Origin: Flavobacteriales bacterium
GTDB lineage: Bacteria > Bacteroidota > Bacteroidia > Flavobacteriales_C > GCA-002722245
Length of the DNA: 64,000 bases
Direction of reading: 5' to 3'
NCBI GenBank assembly: GCA_002717515.1
Contig: PBEC01000021.1
Span: 48,091 to 112,090 of the forward strand
A program made the translations under genes and the position numbers. Shown here one piece after another: positions 21,730 to 32,346 of the stretch. The first letter of the stretch is position 1, and each line of letters opens with the position of its first letter. The notes beneath the pieces were generated by a model. The model was given only the letters and a program-made list of their open reading frames with translations, had not been told where the DNA came from and did not search any database.

Positions 21730-22659
21730 TTAAATTTTCATTCTCTTTATCAAATAGGTCTCAAGTATTTTATTAAAGCCTTTTCGAATATCTGCCTCCA
21801 TATAATCAATACCAAAATTTAAAAGCTTTGTTTTTATAAAATTTAACTGCTTCAATTTCATATTTTGGAATTTTTCTTTGAATTCAGAAGGTGTCAATTT
21901 AATTTCATCACCTGTTTCTAGGTCGATGAATTTATGTGGACGATTTCCAAAATCAAATTCTTCTTCGAACTTTTTATCAAAAACGTTAAAAACAATAACC
22001 TCGTTTTTATTGTGTTTAAGGTGTTGTAAACTTTGCATTACAGAATCTAAATTCTCCTTTTCAGAATGAAAAGAAAAATCTGTAAAAAGTATCACCAAGC
22101 CTCTCCTTGGGCTCTGATCGGCTATACTATGTAAACATTGTGATAAATTTGAAACCCCCTCACCTTTTATTCTACCATCTAAAGCATCTTCCAATTGCTT
22201 TATTAAAAAAGCTAAATGTCTTTTACTTCCTTTAATTTCTGAAGAAAACCGAACCATTTCGTCAAATAAAACAACTCCAGATGCATCTCTCTGACGATTC
22301 AATAAAAACAACAAAGCGGCTGAGGCATATAAGGAAAAACCTAATTTATTTAAGTTAACCAAGTCTGAATTTGATCCTTTAGGAAAAGCCATTGAAGTAG
22401 AAACATCAACAACTATTGTTGACCTCACATTAGTTTCTTCTTCGAACTCTTTCAGAAAAAGCTTCTCTGTTCGGGCAAAAAGCTTCCAATCAATATTTCT
22501 CGTTGAATCTCCTGTATTGTATATTTTGTGTTCGGCAAACTCAACGGAAAAACCATGAAAAGGACTCTTATGTAAGCCTGTTAAAAATCCCTCCACTACT
22601 TGTTTAGCAATTAAACCAAACTTGGAAAAATGAGTTATATTTTGCTTTTCAATTGGCAT
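21730..22659 (-). CDS. DUF58 domain protein
   Basis: GDSTRNIDWKLFARTEKLFLKEFEEETN and VDVSTSMAFP (vWA-like). Start Met at 22659 preferred because a terminator hairpin lies in the longer ORF. Confidence 0.88.
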   Translation of the reverse strand: MPIEKQNITHFSKFGLIAKQVVEGFLTGLHKSPFHGFSVEFAEHKIYNTGDSTRNIDWKLFARTEKLFLKEFEEETNVRSTIVVDVSTSMAFPKGSNSDLVNLNKLGFSLYASAALLFLLNRQRDASGVVLFDEMVRFSSEIKGSKRHLAFLIKQLEDALDGRIKGEGVSNLSQCLHSIADQSPRRGLVILFTDFSFHSEKENLDSVMQSLQHLKHNKNEVIVFNVFDKKFEEEFDFGNRPHKFIDLETGDEIKLTPSEFKEKFQNMKLKQLNFIKTKLLNFGIDYMEADIRKGFNKILETYLIKRMKI

Positions 22660-22703
22660 TATTAGAAATAATAACTTTAAATGTTTACTTTTTATTTTAA
22701 CAT

Positions 22704-22735
22704 AAAAAAGCCCTTTCAATTGAAAGGGCTTTTTT
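22704..22735 (-). terminator. Rho-independent terminator downstream of trxA
   Basis: Perfect 32-nt palindrome AAAAAAGCCCTTTCAATTGAAAGGGCTTTTTT. Confidence 0.85.
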
Positions 22736-22749
22736 ATTAAAAATAATTC

Positions 22750-23067
22750 TCAAAGCAGTTTCTCCAATTTTTCAGCTAAAGCAGCCTTTGGAGCTGCTCC
22801 GACTTGCTTGTCAACAACTTCTCCATTTTTCAAGAACAAAATTGTAGGTATATTTCTTATTCCATATTTTGCTGAAATTTCATTATTTGCATCAACGTCA
22901 ACTTTTCCAACAATAGCCTTTCCTTCATAATCTTTTGACAATTCTTCAACTACAGGGGCAACCATTCTACAAGGTCCACACCACTCAGCCCAAAAGTCAA
23001 CAACAACTGGCTTATCACTTTTTACTGCTAATTCTTCGAAATTTGCATCTGTTAATTCTACTGCCAT
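22750..23067 (-). CDS. trxA: Thioredoxin
   Basis: [18 protein letters not shown] active site and [12 protein letters not shown]. Confidence 0.97.
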   Translation of the reverse strand: MAVELTDANFEELAVKSDKPVVVDFWAEWCGPCRMVAPVVEELSKDYEGKAIVGKVDVDANNEISAKYGIRNIPTILFLKNGEVVDKQVGAAPKAALAEKLEKLL

Positions 23068-23228
23068 AATTTATAGTATAATATTAATAAAGTGTCTGTA
23101 AACCAAAAATAAGGTTTATTAGCGAAAGACCAAGCCATAAGCTTAAAATTCCACATTTAATTTATCAAATTGTTCATAAGTAATCTAAATCAAAAAAAAA
23201 CAATTCTTTGAAACACTATTTAATTGAA

Positions 23229-24281
23229 CTAAAAATCAAAGTCTTCATCTCCCATTTGATCCTTTAACCTTCTTTCCTCTTCAACTCGCTCCTGTAAAAT
23301 ATTTAAGTATCGTCTAGCTTTTTTATTTTGATTTTGAATTGCCTGTTCAATCCAATATAGTGCATTTTTATAATCGCCCTTTAATTCATAAGCCAACGCT
23401 AAATTATAAGCACATTTTCCTTTTAATTTTTGCTTTAAAGTAAATTCATATTCATTTTGCCATAAGCCAATAGCCTCGTCGTAATTTTTTTGAATAATTT
23501 TTTGTTTGCCTTGTTTTAAAGCAGAGCTTCCTGAACCATAATAAAGCCTCTTAACAGTTACTCTAGAAGGTGAAATTCTTCTTCCATATTCTTCACCAAG
23601 TTGACTTGCTGTTAGTTTAACAATCGACTCCAATCCAGGCAAATTCCTTCTGGATTGTACTTCTGAATCTCCCGAGGCTCTCCTGGTGTTAGACTTTTGA
23701 TGGCTGTAATTATCGACAATAATCTGCTTATCCGGGTAATAAATTCGCCAACCCACCTCAACATCAACTCTGAGTCGCGATTCATATACTCTTTCTGTTA
23801 CTTCGCCGCCTGAGACCTTTCTGGTAACATCTCTCTCAGAGACGTTTCTTCTCACATCAGAATCAAAAGCTTCAATAACAATTAATGCGTCTGCATTGTT
23901 GCTCTCGCATATTTCTCGAACAACATACCAATCTAAAGGTTCTGCCATTTTTCGAGTTCCTGTACCATATAATTCTAAGGTTGTATGTGCCGATTTAATT
24001 GTAAATCGAGGAGAACGACTTAATTGTAATATTAAACCATTGAGTGCATAACCTGCAGATCTTTTATCCGTTCCTATTCCTTCACCCGAAAAAAGACCTT
24101 CAACACGCTTAGCCAGTTTATCTCCTTTTTTAGCTTCGTTTCGTTGAATAACCGCAAAATGTTTTATTTCAGAGGAGATATTAACATCAGCAGGTTTTAT
24201 AAGATCTAGAGTTGCAGTACTCATACAAGAATTCAGAGTAAAAACAGCAACAAAAAACAATAAATTTAAAATACCTCTCAT
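23229..24281 (-). CDS. DUF6340-like lipoprotein with TPR-like C-terminus
   Basis: Lipobox FTLNSCMS; repeat region NYDEAIGLWQNEYEF...AYNLALAYELKGDYKNALYWIEQAI. Confidence 0.65.
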   Translation of the reverse strand: MRGILNLLFFVAVFTLNSCMSTATLDLIKPADVNISSEIKHFAVIQRNEAKKGDKLAKRVEGLFSGEGIGTDKRSAGYALNGLILQLSRSPRFTIKSAHTTLELYGTGTRKMAEPLDWYVVREICESNNADALIVIEAFDSDVRRNVSERDVTRKVSGGEVTERVYESRLRVDVEVGWRIYYPDKQIIVDNYSHQKSNTRRASGDSEVQSRRNLPGLESIVKLTASQLGEEYGRRISPSRVTVKRLYYGSGSSALKQGKQKIIQKNYDEAIGLWQNEYEFTLKQKLKGKCAYNLALAYELKGDYKNALYWIEQAIQNQNKKARRYLNILQERVEEERRLKDQMGDEDFDF

Positions 24282-24447
24282 AAAATTATATTTTTCATAA
24301 CATTCAGAATTACAAACAATTATAATACCAAAGTTGTCTTAGAATTCAGAATTTCTTTTTTGTAACAAAAAACTGTTCATTTTAAAAGTAATAAAATCCA
24401 AACTTTATTCGGAAATTTAAAGTTAAATTGAAGAAAATAAAACTTGA

Positions 24448-25782
24448 ATGTCAAAAAAACTATTTGTACTCGACACATCAGTAATCATATACGATTATAA
24501 TGCAATAAAAAACTTTGCAGAACACGATATAGCAATTCCTATAACTGTTCTGGAAGAGTTGGACAATTTTAAAAAAGGAAACGATACTAAAAACTTTGCA
24601 GCAAGAGAATTTTCTCGTTTTCTTGACTCTGCATCAGGAAAACAATCGCTTCAAGACTGGATTCCTATCGGAGGAAAAAACAAAGGGAAATTCACCATTG
24701 TAATGAATGAACTCCAATCTAAAGTTGATGCGATAGAAATTTTTGGTGACGACAAAGGAGACCACAGAATATTAAATGCCGCACTGTATATAAAATCTGA
24801 ATATCCAGATCGACAAGTAACCATGGTTTCAAAAGATATTAATCTAAGGATTAAAGCAAAATCTCTAAACATAACATCTGAGGATTATGAAACCGGGAAA
24901 TTAAAAGATTCAGAAATTCAAGCGGATACTGTCCCTACAGGAAGATCTGTAATTGATGATATCAACACCGAAATCATTGATAAATTGTACTCACACAATG
25001 AAGCACTGAACGAAGGTATAATTAAAAAGAAAATAACGTCTAATCAATTCTTTGTGCTGAAAAACGGGAAAAAATCAGCTCTGACTTTTTATAACAAAGA
25101 AAAAGACCTTTTTTCCAGAGTCGAAAAAATTAATTGTTTTGGGATAAAACCAAAAAACGCTGAACAGGCTTTTGCTATGGACGCATTAACCAATCCTGAC
25201 ATTAAACTGGTTACAATTCAAGGGGTAGCAGGAACGGGGAAAACACTTTTGTCGCTGGCTACTGCCCTTTCTCAGCATCACGACTATCATCATATTTTTC
25301 TCGCTCGTCCCGTTGTTCCATTAAGTAATAAAGACATTGGGTATTTACCAGGAGATGCAGGTGCTAAATTGAACCCTTACATGGAGCCTTTATGGGACAA
25401 TTTGAGCTTTATTAAAAACCAATTCTCATTTGATAATAGAGAATATTTGGAGATTGAAGAAATGCAAAGAATGGAGAAAATTGTAGTTTGTCCCCTTGCA
25501 TACATCAGAGGTCGAAGCCTCTCAAATGTTTTCTTTATTGTTGATGAAGCACAAAACCTTACTCCACATGAAGTAAAAACCATAATATCAAGAGCTGGTG
25601 AAAACACAAAAGTTGTATTTACTGGAGATGTTTTTCAAATTGATTCACCATATCTTGACACATACTCAAACGGTTTATCCTATTTGATAGAGAGAGCAAA
25701 AGAGCATCCTCTCTACACACATGTAGCACTCGAAAAAGGAGAACGATCTGACCTTGCAAATTTAGCCAACGATTTACTTTAA
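24448..25782 (+). CDS. PIN-PhoH family ATPase
   Basis: N-terminal PIN domain FVLDTSVIIYD; Walker A GVAGTGKTLLSL; FIVDEAQNLTPHEVKTIISR. Confidence 0.94.
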   Translation: MSKKLFVLDTSVIIYDYNAIKNFAEHDIAIPITVLEELDNFKKGNDTKNFAAREFSRFLDSASGKQSLQDWIPIGGKNKGKFTIVMNELQSKVDAIEIFGDDKGDHRILNAALYIKSEYPDRQVTMVSKDINLRIKAKSLNITSEDYETGKLKDSEIQADTVPTGRSVIDDINTEIIDKLYSHNEALNEGIIKKKITSNQFFVLKNGKKSALTFYNKEKDLFSRVEKINCFGIKPKNAEQAFAMDALTNPDIKLVTIQGVAGTGKTLLSLATALSQHHDYHHIFLARPVVPLSNKDIGYLPGDAGAKLNPYMEPLWDNLSFIKNQFSFDNREYLEIEEMQRMEKIVVCPLAYIRGRSLSNVFFIVDEAQNLTPHEVKTIISRAGENTKVVFTGDVFQIDSPYLDTYSNGLSYLIERAKEHPLYTHVALEKGERSDLANLANDLL

Positions 25783-25810
25783 TATCGAATTAAAATATTT
25801 GTTAAACATT

Positions 25811-25843
25811 AAAAAAGAGCGAGATAAAATCTCGCTCTTTTTT
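25811..25843. terminator. Bidirectional terminator between convergent phoH-like and hisIE genes
   Basis: AAAAAAGAGCGAGATaaaATCTCGCTCTTTTTT. Confidence 0.85.
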
Positions 25844-25869
25844 ATAATTCCTCCCCTTTTTGTTTAAAA

Positions 25870-26472
25870 TTATTTATCTCTTTGTTTTAAAACTTTTATT
25901 ACATCCTCAAGTTTAAAACCCTTTGCCTGTAACAAAACCAAATAATGAAAAAATAAATCAGCAGATTCGTTTAGAAACAACTCCTCATTATCGTCCTTAG
26001 CCTCTATAACCACTTCAACCGCTTCTTCCCCAACCTTTTGTGCAACCTTATTAATTCCTGAATCAAATAATGATTTAACGTAAGAATTTTCCGCATCAGC
26101 GCTTTTCCTTGACTCAATAATCGATTCTAACTTACTTACAAAATCTATTGGGTTATCTTTTGATATATTTTCTTCACCCCAACAATTTCCTGTTCCTGTG
26201 TGACAAACAGGACCAACAGGATTCACTAATATTAATAAAGCATCCTGATCACAATCATTTTTAATCGATACAAGATTTAAAAAATTACCGCTTTCTTCTC
26301 CTTTTGTCCAAAGCCTTTTTTTACTTCTCGAGTAAAAAGTAACCTTTCCTGTTTTGTTGGTAGCTTCATATGCTTCTTCATTCATGTAACCTAACATCAA
26401 AACCTTCTTTGTTGAGGCATCCTGAATGATAGCGGGTACTAACCCATCTGCTTTTGAAAAATCGATGTTCAT
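25870..26472 (-). CDS. hisIE: Bifunctional phosphoribosyl-AMP cyclohydrolase / phosphoribosyl-ATP diphosphatase
   Basis: VLMLGYMNEEAYEAT, SRSKKRLWTKGEESGN, VGPVCHTGTGNCW; C-terminal HisE EEAVEVVIEAKDD. Confidence 0.95.
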   Translation of the reverse strand: MNIDFSKADGLVPAIIQDASTKKVLMLGYMNEEAYEATNKTGKVTFYSRSKKRLWTKGEESGNFLNLVSIKNDCDQDALLILVNPVGPVCHTGTGNCWGEENISKDNPIDFVSKLESIIESRKSADAENSYVKSLFDSGINKVAQKVGEEAVEVVIEAKDDNEELFLNESADLFFHYLVLLQAKGFKLEDVIKVLKQRDK

Positions 26473-26488
26473 AAATGAAAATTTTAAG

Positions 26489-26496
26489 CAAATTTA
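26489..26496 (-). promoter_or_regulatory. Candidate -7 promoter element (TAnnTTTG) for hisIE
   Basis: TAAATTTG on the minus strand shortly upstream of the hisIE ATG; matches the Bacteroidota -7 consensus. No well-spaced -33 element seen. Confidence 0.35.
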
Positions 26497-26529
26497 CATC
26501 ATCTAAAACAAATTGTGAATAAAAATGAA

Positions 26530-27834
26530 CTATTTAACCAACTCATTCGTCATTCTTAACAACTGATAATGATACATTGCAACTCCATAGTTCAGATCAT
26601 TGATTCGATTCTCTACTTGAAGTAAATTTAACTGAGCTTGACGAAATTGCAAACTTGTTATGGAACCATTATTAAATAAATCTTTTGAGCGCTCAAGATT
26701 TTGCTCTGCGACTGCTTTATTATTCTTTTCAAGATTTAACAATTTAATATTTTGAGTTAATGCATCGTAATAATTTTGAACTTCTTTCTCTATGTTTAAT
26801 CGTGTTTGCTCAAGCTTACTAGTGTTTGCCTCAATATTAATTTTTGCTTTTTCAAGAGCTCGTTGCTTTTTTAACCCGTCAAACAAATTCCATTTTAAGC
26901 TCACAGACCCTGTATACCCAATAGATGATGCACTTTTAAACACACCTACATCACTCGCAGAACCTGAATAACCGTAATCTAAATTAGTGGATAAAATAGG
27001 CATAAAATTAGAAGAGGAAATTTTTTTATCCAACTCAGCCATATTCAATTGAATATTTGAAAGCAATATTACGTTGTTATTTTCTGATGCTTTTTTGATG
27101 TATTCTGATGCTTTTTTTACTTCAGGAATTTCAACAATATCATTTACCTTAAAATCAATAGATATTTCTCGACCCAATAAATAATTAAGCTCATTTTTTG
27201 ACCTTTTTAAATTTAGCTCAGTACTTACATATCTGGAACTGTCCGAATTAAAATCAACTTGGGCATTTAACACATCTATTTTACTTGAGTTTCCATACTC
27301 ATAATTGATTAGAACTCTTTCCATACGATCCCTCGACAAGTTCACAGAAGATTCGATCAAGGATAATTGATTACTGAGACGAGCTACCTCAAAATAAGCA
27401 TTAACAACCTGAATTAAAGTACTTTCAATAGTTATTTTTGTTTGAGTTTCTGATAGGCTACTCGAAGTTTTTAACTTCGAGTACATCCGTATTCTTGAAC
27501 CTCCATTATAAATCAAATAAGATGCTGAAACCTTGGCAGCCTGACTATTCTGAGAGGCTTCCATACCTTCAATTGCCGGAAAAATACCTCCGTTAAACTC
27601 TTGATTATTTTGAGAGTAGCTGTAGCTTCCTCCTCCATTCGCATCAACTGTTGGAAGTAACCCTGCAGCACCGGGATGAACATCTGTTTTAAACGCAGCT
27701 TCCTCTTGTTTTGCAATTAAAATCCCATGATTATTAGAAAGAGCAATACGTATTGCATCATCCAAGTTAAAAACTTGACTTTGCAAAGAGCCTGATGCCA
27801 TCAGGAAGAATAATAATTTAATTGTTTTTCTCAT
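26530..27834 (-). CDS. TolC-family outer membrane efflux protein
   Basis: Signal peptide then VFNLDDAIRIALSNNHGILIAKQEE. Likely start is MRKTIKLLFF. Confidence 0.9.
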   Translation of the reverse strand: MRKTIKLLFFLMASGSLQSQVFNLDDAIRIALSNNHGILIAKQEEAAFKTDVHPGAAGLLPTVDANGGGSYSYSQNNQEFNGGIFPAIEGMEASQNSQAAKVSASYLIYNGGSRIRMYSKLKTSSSLSETQTKITIESTLIQVVNAYFEVARLSNQLSLIESSVNLSRDRMERVLINYEYGNSSKIDVLNAQVDFNSDSSRYVSTELNLKRSKNELNYLLGREISIDFKVNDIVEIPEVKKASEYIKKASENNNVILLSNIQLNMAELDKKISSSNFMPILSTNLDYGYSGSASDVGVFKSASSIGYTGSVSLKWNLFDGLKKQRALEKAKINIEANTSKLEQTRLNIEKEVQNYYDALTQNIKLLNLEKNNKAVAEQNLERSKDLFNNGSITSLQFRQAQLNLLQVENRINDLNYGVAMYHYQLLRMTNELVK

Positions 27835-27835
27835 T

Positions 27836-30800
27836 TCAATTCTTTTCCTCATCAATTAGACGTTCATATTTCAATTCTTTTACAGATGCTTCTAATTGCT
27901 CAGATTTATTTTTCAAAACTTTACCAGTTTGAAGCCAATGAATGACCACCTTAATATAATTCAAGGAATAAAGTGTTATTGGTAAAAAGATCAGAGTTAA
28001 AAAAGTTGCAGTAAGTAAACCATATGCAATAGCTATAGCCATAGGAATTAAAAATTGAGCTTGCATACTCTTTTCAAAAATCAAAGGGGCTAATCCTGCA
28101 ATTGTAGTAACAGAAGTTAATACAATTGGACGAAACCTTGATACAGCAGCTTTTTTCAATGCTTCTTTATACTTCATTCCGCTTTTTAAATTAATGTTCA
28201 ATGCACTAATTAAAACAAGCGCATCATTTACCATAATACCAATCAATGCAATCATACCGAAAAAAGAAAACATTGATAGTTGATAATCATGGATAAAATG
28301 CCCGAATACAACACCAGAAAAACCAAATATTGATGTAATAAAAACAGCAATAGCCTGAGTAAACGATCGGAAAGTTAAAACCACGGTAACAAACATAAAA
28401 AGTAAAATAATCCAACCTCTTTTTTGAACCGAAACTCCTACTTTAGCGAACTCTCTTGCCTGACCTTCAATAGACTTCTTTACTTGAGGATATTCTTTAA
28501 GTAGAGAACCAACGATTTCATTATTTACATACGCTAAAAGTTCTGTTTGACTGGAATTTTCTGGATCCATTAAGTCTGCCTCAATTTTCACCATTCTTTT
28601 CCCATCGAGATGTTCATATTTCACCACCCCTCTTCCTTGAGAAATATGAACTAAATCCTTGATTAAATATTCATTTCCTCTCAACTTTATCGTCTTATTT
28701 TCAAAATCACCAATTGAACGACGGGATTCTTTTGAGAAACGGACCCATACCTTTACCTCATCCAATCCTCGTTGTAATCGTTGTACTTCATACCCATAAA
28801 AACCGCTTCTAATTTCATTTATAATCTCTGCATAAGTTAAACCGAGTGAAAAGGCTTTATCTTTTAATTGAATATTCAATTCCAACATACCTTTTTGATC
28901 AGAAGACTCGATGTTTTTGAGTGTGCCCATTTCTCGCATTCTCATCAAAACCTTTTCCTTAAACTCATCCAGAACACTATTATCAGAGGAATATATTGCG
29001 ACTGAAATGGGACGGCCAAAAGGCATTCCGGCCTTTGCTGTCAGTTTCTCTGCATTGGGAATCGAACCAACTTTTTTTAATATTGCAGTAGTTATTTGAG
29101 AAGAATTTATTGTTCTTTCTTCACTGGGAGTTAACATTATTATTAAACTCGCCTTATTACTACCCTCGCCCAAACCTTTGGTAACAGCTTCTACTACGCT
29201 CTCTCCTTCATTGGTTAACGAATCATTATACTCCCAAACAACATCTTGAACCTGATCAATATAACCTTCTGTGATTTCACGATTAGTCCCCGAAGCCATT
29301 TCCAAATTTATTGTAAAACTATCGGCGAAAATCGGAGGAAACATCGACACCTTAACATAACCATAAGAAATCATAAAAATCCCAATCAATAATGCTCCTA
29401 AAGTGATTATAAGAATGAAGGGAATTTGTTTGAAAGAAAATTCAAAAAATGGTTTGTAAAACCTATTTTTCATAAAATTTAAGGCCTTTGTAAACCAGCT
29501 TATCACTTTCAGCCAAAATCCCTTTTGCCCCTGTTTGGATAGTGCCTTGGAATGAGCTACGTGGGCAGGCAAAATCAATGCGCCCTCAACTAAGGAAATA
29601 ACCAATGTTGCAACCACAACAAATCCCATTTCCACAAAAAAGTCACCCATTATACCATCGATGACAAAAAACAAAGAAAAAGCAATAACTGTTGTTAATA
29701 TCGCAGAAAAAACGGCAGGAAGAACCTCTAATGTACCATCAATGGCGGCTTGAGCAGGGTCCTTACCTCTTTCCCAATGCTGATAAATATTTTCCGCAAT
29801 CACAATTCCATCATCTACTAAAATCCCAATTACGATAATCATACCGAAAAGTGAAATAACGTTTATGGAAATTCCTGCTCCGCCAGCTAAAATAAACATT
29901 CCACCAAAAGCTATTGGAATCGCCATGGCAACCCAAATTGCAAGCCTTGGATGTAAAAACATGGACAGTAGAATGAAAACCATTAAAAATCCCAGCAAAC
30001 CATTGTTTATCAACAAATCAATTCGCTCTACTAAAATTTTTGAGCTGTCCCGGATGATTCGTGTTTCAAGCGAAGGGTATTTCTCATTAAAAGCCAGCTG
30101 ATGTTTTTTTACTTTTTCTACTATAGATTTTAAATCCTCATGAATTGTATAAAGAACTTTTACAACAATTGCTTTTTTTCCATTTACAAATCGCTCTGCA
30201 GGCTCATCGACCCATCCATCTCTGATTAAAGCTACATCCTTTAACCTTATTAAATTTCCATTGGGCATTGTTTTAACAACAATTTGCTCAAACTCACCTC
30301 CGATATATTTTTTATTTCTTGCACGAATTAAAATATTTTCTTCTGCTGTTTTTATTTCTCCACCAGTCACCTGAAGGTTATCTTTTTTAACAGAATTGGC
30401 AACAGCCTCTATTGTTAGGCCATACTTTTTAAGCAACTCATCTCTTACCTGTATTTCAATTTCTTCATCAGGAAAACCTTCCAGTTCTACCTGTGATATT
30501 AAAGAGTCTTCTTTTAAAATACTTTCCCATTCACGAGCAATTCCCTTAAGCTCTTTGAGGGAAAGCTCACCACTTATAGCAATTGATATTGCATGCTGAG
30601 GTCTCTGAAATTTAGAGACGGAAACAGGTTCCATGCCCGAAGGAAAGGTATTTATACCATCTACAGCATTTTTAACATCTTGAATGATAACATCCGTGTC
30701 GTAATTTGAATTAACTTCAACAGTGGCACTACCAAAATTTTCCTGAGATACAGATGTAACTCTCTCAACTCCATTTAATCCCTCCAATCTGTCTTCAATC

Positions 30801-31003
30801 TTTAAAACAATTCCTTCTTCTATTTCAGAGGGCGAAGCTCCCGGGTATAAAGCTGAAACTCTTATAAACTTGGACTCCGTCTCAGGAAAAAATGTTGTTC
30901 TTAATGATTTCATTCCTACCCAACCCATCAAAATCAGTAGAATCATAAGTATATTTCCTGCAATAGGATATTTGATAAAGTATGCAATTAGTCTTTTCAT
31001 CAA
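27836..31003 (-). CDS. RND-family efflux permease
   Basis: 1055 aa; ALYPGASPSEIEEGIVLKIEDRLEGLNGV; multiple TM blocks; GIMVNDALVLI motif. Confidence 0.94.
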   Translation of the reverse strand: MMKRLIAYFIKYPIAGNILMILLILMGWVGMKSLRTTFFPETESKFIRVSALYPGASPSEIEEGIVLKIEDRLEGLNGVERVTSVSQENFGSATVEVNSNYDTDVIIQDVKNAVDGINTFPSGMEPVSVSKFQRPQHAISIAISGELSLKELKGIAREWESILKEDSLISQVELEGFPDEEIEIQVRDELLKKYGLTIEAVANSVKKDNLQVTGGEIKTAEENILIRARNKKYIGGEFEQIVVKTMPNGNLIRLKDVALIRDGWVDEPAERFVNGKKAIVVKVLYTIHEDLKSIVEKVKKHQLAFNEKYPSLETRIIRDSSKILVERIDLLINNGLLGFLMVFILLSMFLHPRLAIWVAMAIPIAFGGMFILAGGAGISINVISLFGMIIVIGILVDDGIVIAENIYQHWERGKDPAQAAIDGTLEVLPAVFSAILTTVIAFSLFFVIDGIMGDFFVEMGFVVVATLVISLVEGALILPAHVAHSKALSKQGQKGFWLKVISWFTKALNFMKNRFYKPFFEFSFKQIPFILIITLGALLIGIFMISYGYVKVSMFPPIFADSFTINLEMASGTNREITEGYIDQVQDVVWEYNDSLTNEGESVVEAVTKGLGEGSNKASLIIMLTPSEERTINSSQITTAILKKVGSIPNAEKLTAKAGMPFGRPISVAIYSSDNSVLDEFKEKVLMRMREMGTLKNIESSDQKGMLELNIQLKDKAFSLGLTYAEIINEIRSGFYGYEVQRLQRGLDEVKVWVRFSKESRRSIGDFENKTIKLRGNEYLIKDLVHISQGRGVVKYEHLDGKRMVKIEADLMDPENSSQTELLAYVNNEIVGSLLKEYPQVKKSIEGQAREFAKVGVSVQKRGWIILLFMFVTVVLTFRSFTQAIAVFITSIFGFSGVVFGHFIHDYQLSMFSFFGMIALIGIMVNDALVLISALNINLKSGMKYKEALKKAAVSRFRPIVLTSVTTIAGLAPLIFEKSMQAQFLIPMAIAIAYGLLTATFLTLIFLPITLYSLNYIKVVIHWLQTGKVLKNKSEQLEASVKELKYERLIDEEKN

Positions 31004-31032
31004 TCCGCTATCGTAATCCGTAATTTTAATTG

Positions 31033-32223
31033 TTAGTCTTTAAGAATCTCTTGTTTCCTTAATTCGTTTTTTAATTTCCCGTCAAATTCGTTGTTCAATT
31101 TTGAATTTACTGGAATGTTTAGATGGGTAACGTTTACATTCATACCTTCATACAAATCTTTCATATTGTCCAAAATGTATTGATCTCCGTAATCCAAACC
31201 CTGAATAATTGCCTTTGATTTATTAACATATAAAACGTCAACGGGTTTAAATTTTACTTTTCCTGAATCTACAAGGTAAACTCCATTATTCTTGATTAAC
31301 TTTCTGTTTATTGAAAGTGTGTTTTTAAATGTCGTTCCTCTACCTACTCCATTCAAAAACATCCCCTCCTTTAAAAAAGAACCTGTAACTGAGATATACA
31401 ACTTAACCATTTGAGAAGAAGGATTAATTGATTTATTAATCCTTATCACTTTACCTTTCCATGATTTGTTCAGCTCAGTAGATTTTAAGTCCAAAACACT
31501 TCCTATTGAAATAAACTGCAAATCCGACAGGCTAACTTCTGTCTCAAGCTCATATCCAGTTGGATCAATATAGGTCCCAATTTTTTGACCGGGCATTACA
31601 AGAGTACCCTTTTTTATCATCGAGTTTACAACAGCACCATTATATGGAGCACTAATTACGTATTTAGATAGTTTTTCTTCCTGTGCTTTTAATGAATAAT
31701 AACTATTTAGCACTCCCTTTCCCGATAAAAATCTTTTTAGCTTCTGATTTTTCACACTCGGGAGTTTTGGAAGAGATGAGTCTACGTCAATTGTATTAAG
31801 AAATAAATTCCAATCAGAATATTCATTAGGAAAATCCAATTTTAAATCTCCCATAATTAAAGATACCTGAGCAATTAATTGAGTTTTCTGGGCTTTTAAA
31901 ATTGCTTCAAATTCCCTGGAATTTATAAGAACCAAAGGGTCACCCGAACTGAATGTATTACCCACTCTAAAATTATCATTCAACAAAACACCGCTAACTT
32001 CCGAAAAAATATCAATTCGATTTTTTGCCGATAATTTTCCTGAAAACTGAACTTCTGCATTGTTGTTATTAAGCTGGACATTAGAAACTCGAACACTCCT
32101 GTATGTTTTTTTAACCTCTCCTTTAATTTCAACATCTCGGTTCATCCACAAAAATCCAATTGTTAAAGAAACAACTAGAATCCCCAAGCCAGCAAGGGAA
32201 ATTTTCCTTGTAATATCATTCAT
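31033..32223 (-). CDS. RND efflux periplasmic adaptor (HlyD/MFP family)
   Basis: Barrel-sandwich motifs SGKLSAKNRIDIFSEVSGVL and YVISAPYNGAVVNSMIKKGTLVMPGQ; next to the RND gene. Confidence 0.88.
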   Translation of the reverse strand: MNDITRKISLAGLGILVVSLTIGFLWMNRDVEIKGEVKKTYRSVRVSNVQLNNNNAEVQFSGKLSAKNRIDIFSEVSGVLLNDNFRVGNTFSSGDPLVLINSREFEAILKAQKTQLIAQVSLIMGDLKLDFPNEYSDWNLFLNTIDVDSSLPKLPSVKNQKLKRFLSGKGVLNSYYSLKAQEEKLSKYVISAPYNGAVVNSMIKKGTLVMPGQKIGTYIDPTGYELETEVSLSDLQFISIGSVLDLKSTELNKSWKGKVIRINKSINPSSQMVKLYISVTGSFLKEGMFLNGVGRGTTFKNTLSINRKLIKNNGVYLVDSGKVKFKPVDVLYVNKSKAIIQGLDYGDQYILDNMKDLYEGMNVNVTHLNIPVNSKLNNEFDGKLKNELRKQEILKD

Positions 32224-32346
32224 ATCTAATCAGATTAAAACAAAAAATCGGTATAATTAAATCTAAAGATTTTAATGGATATTTAATTTACCGCTCATCA
32301 TTATTTTTTAAGAAGTTCGTGTTTACGAATAAAGACTTTTCAAGAA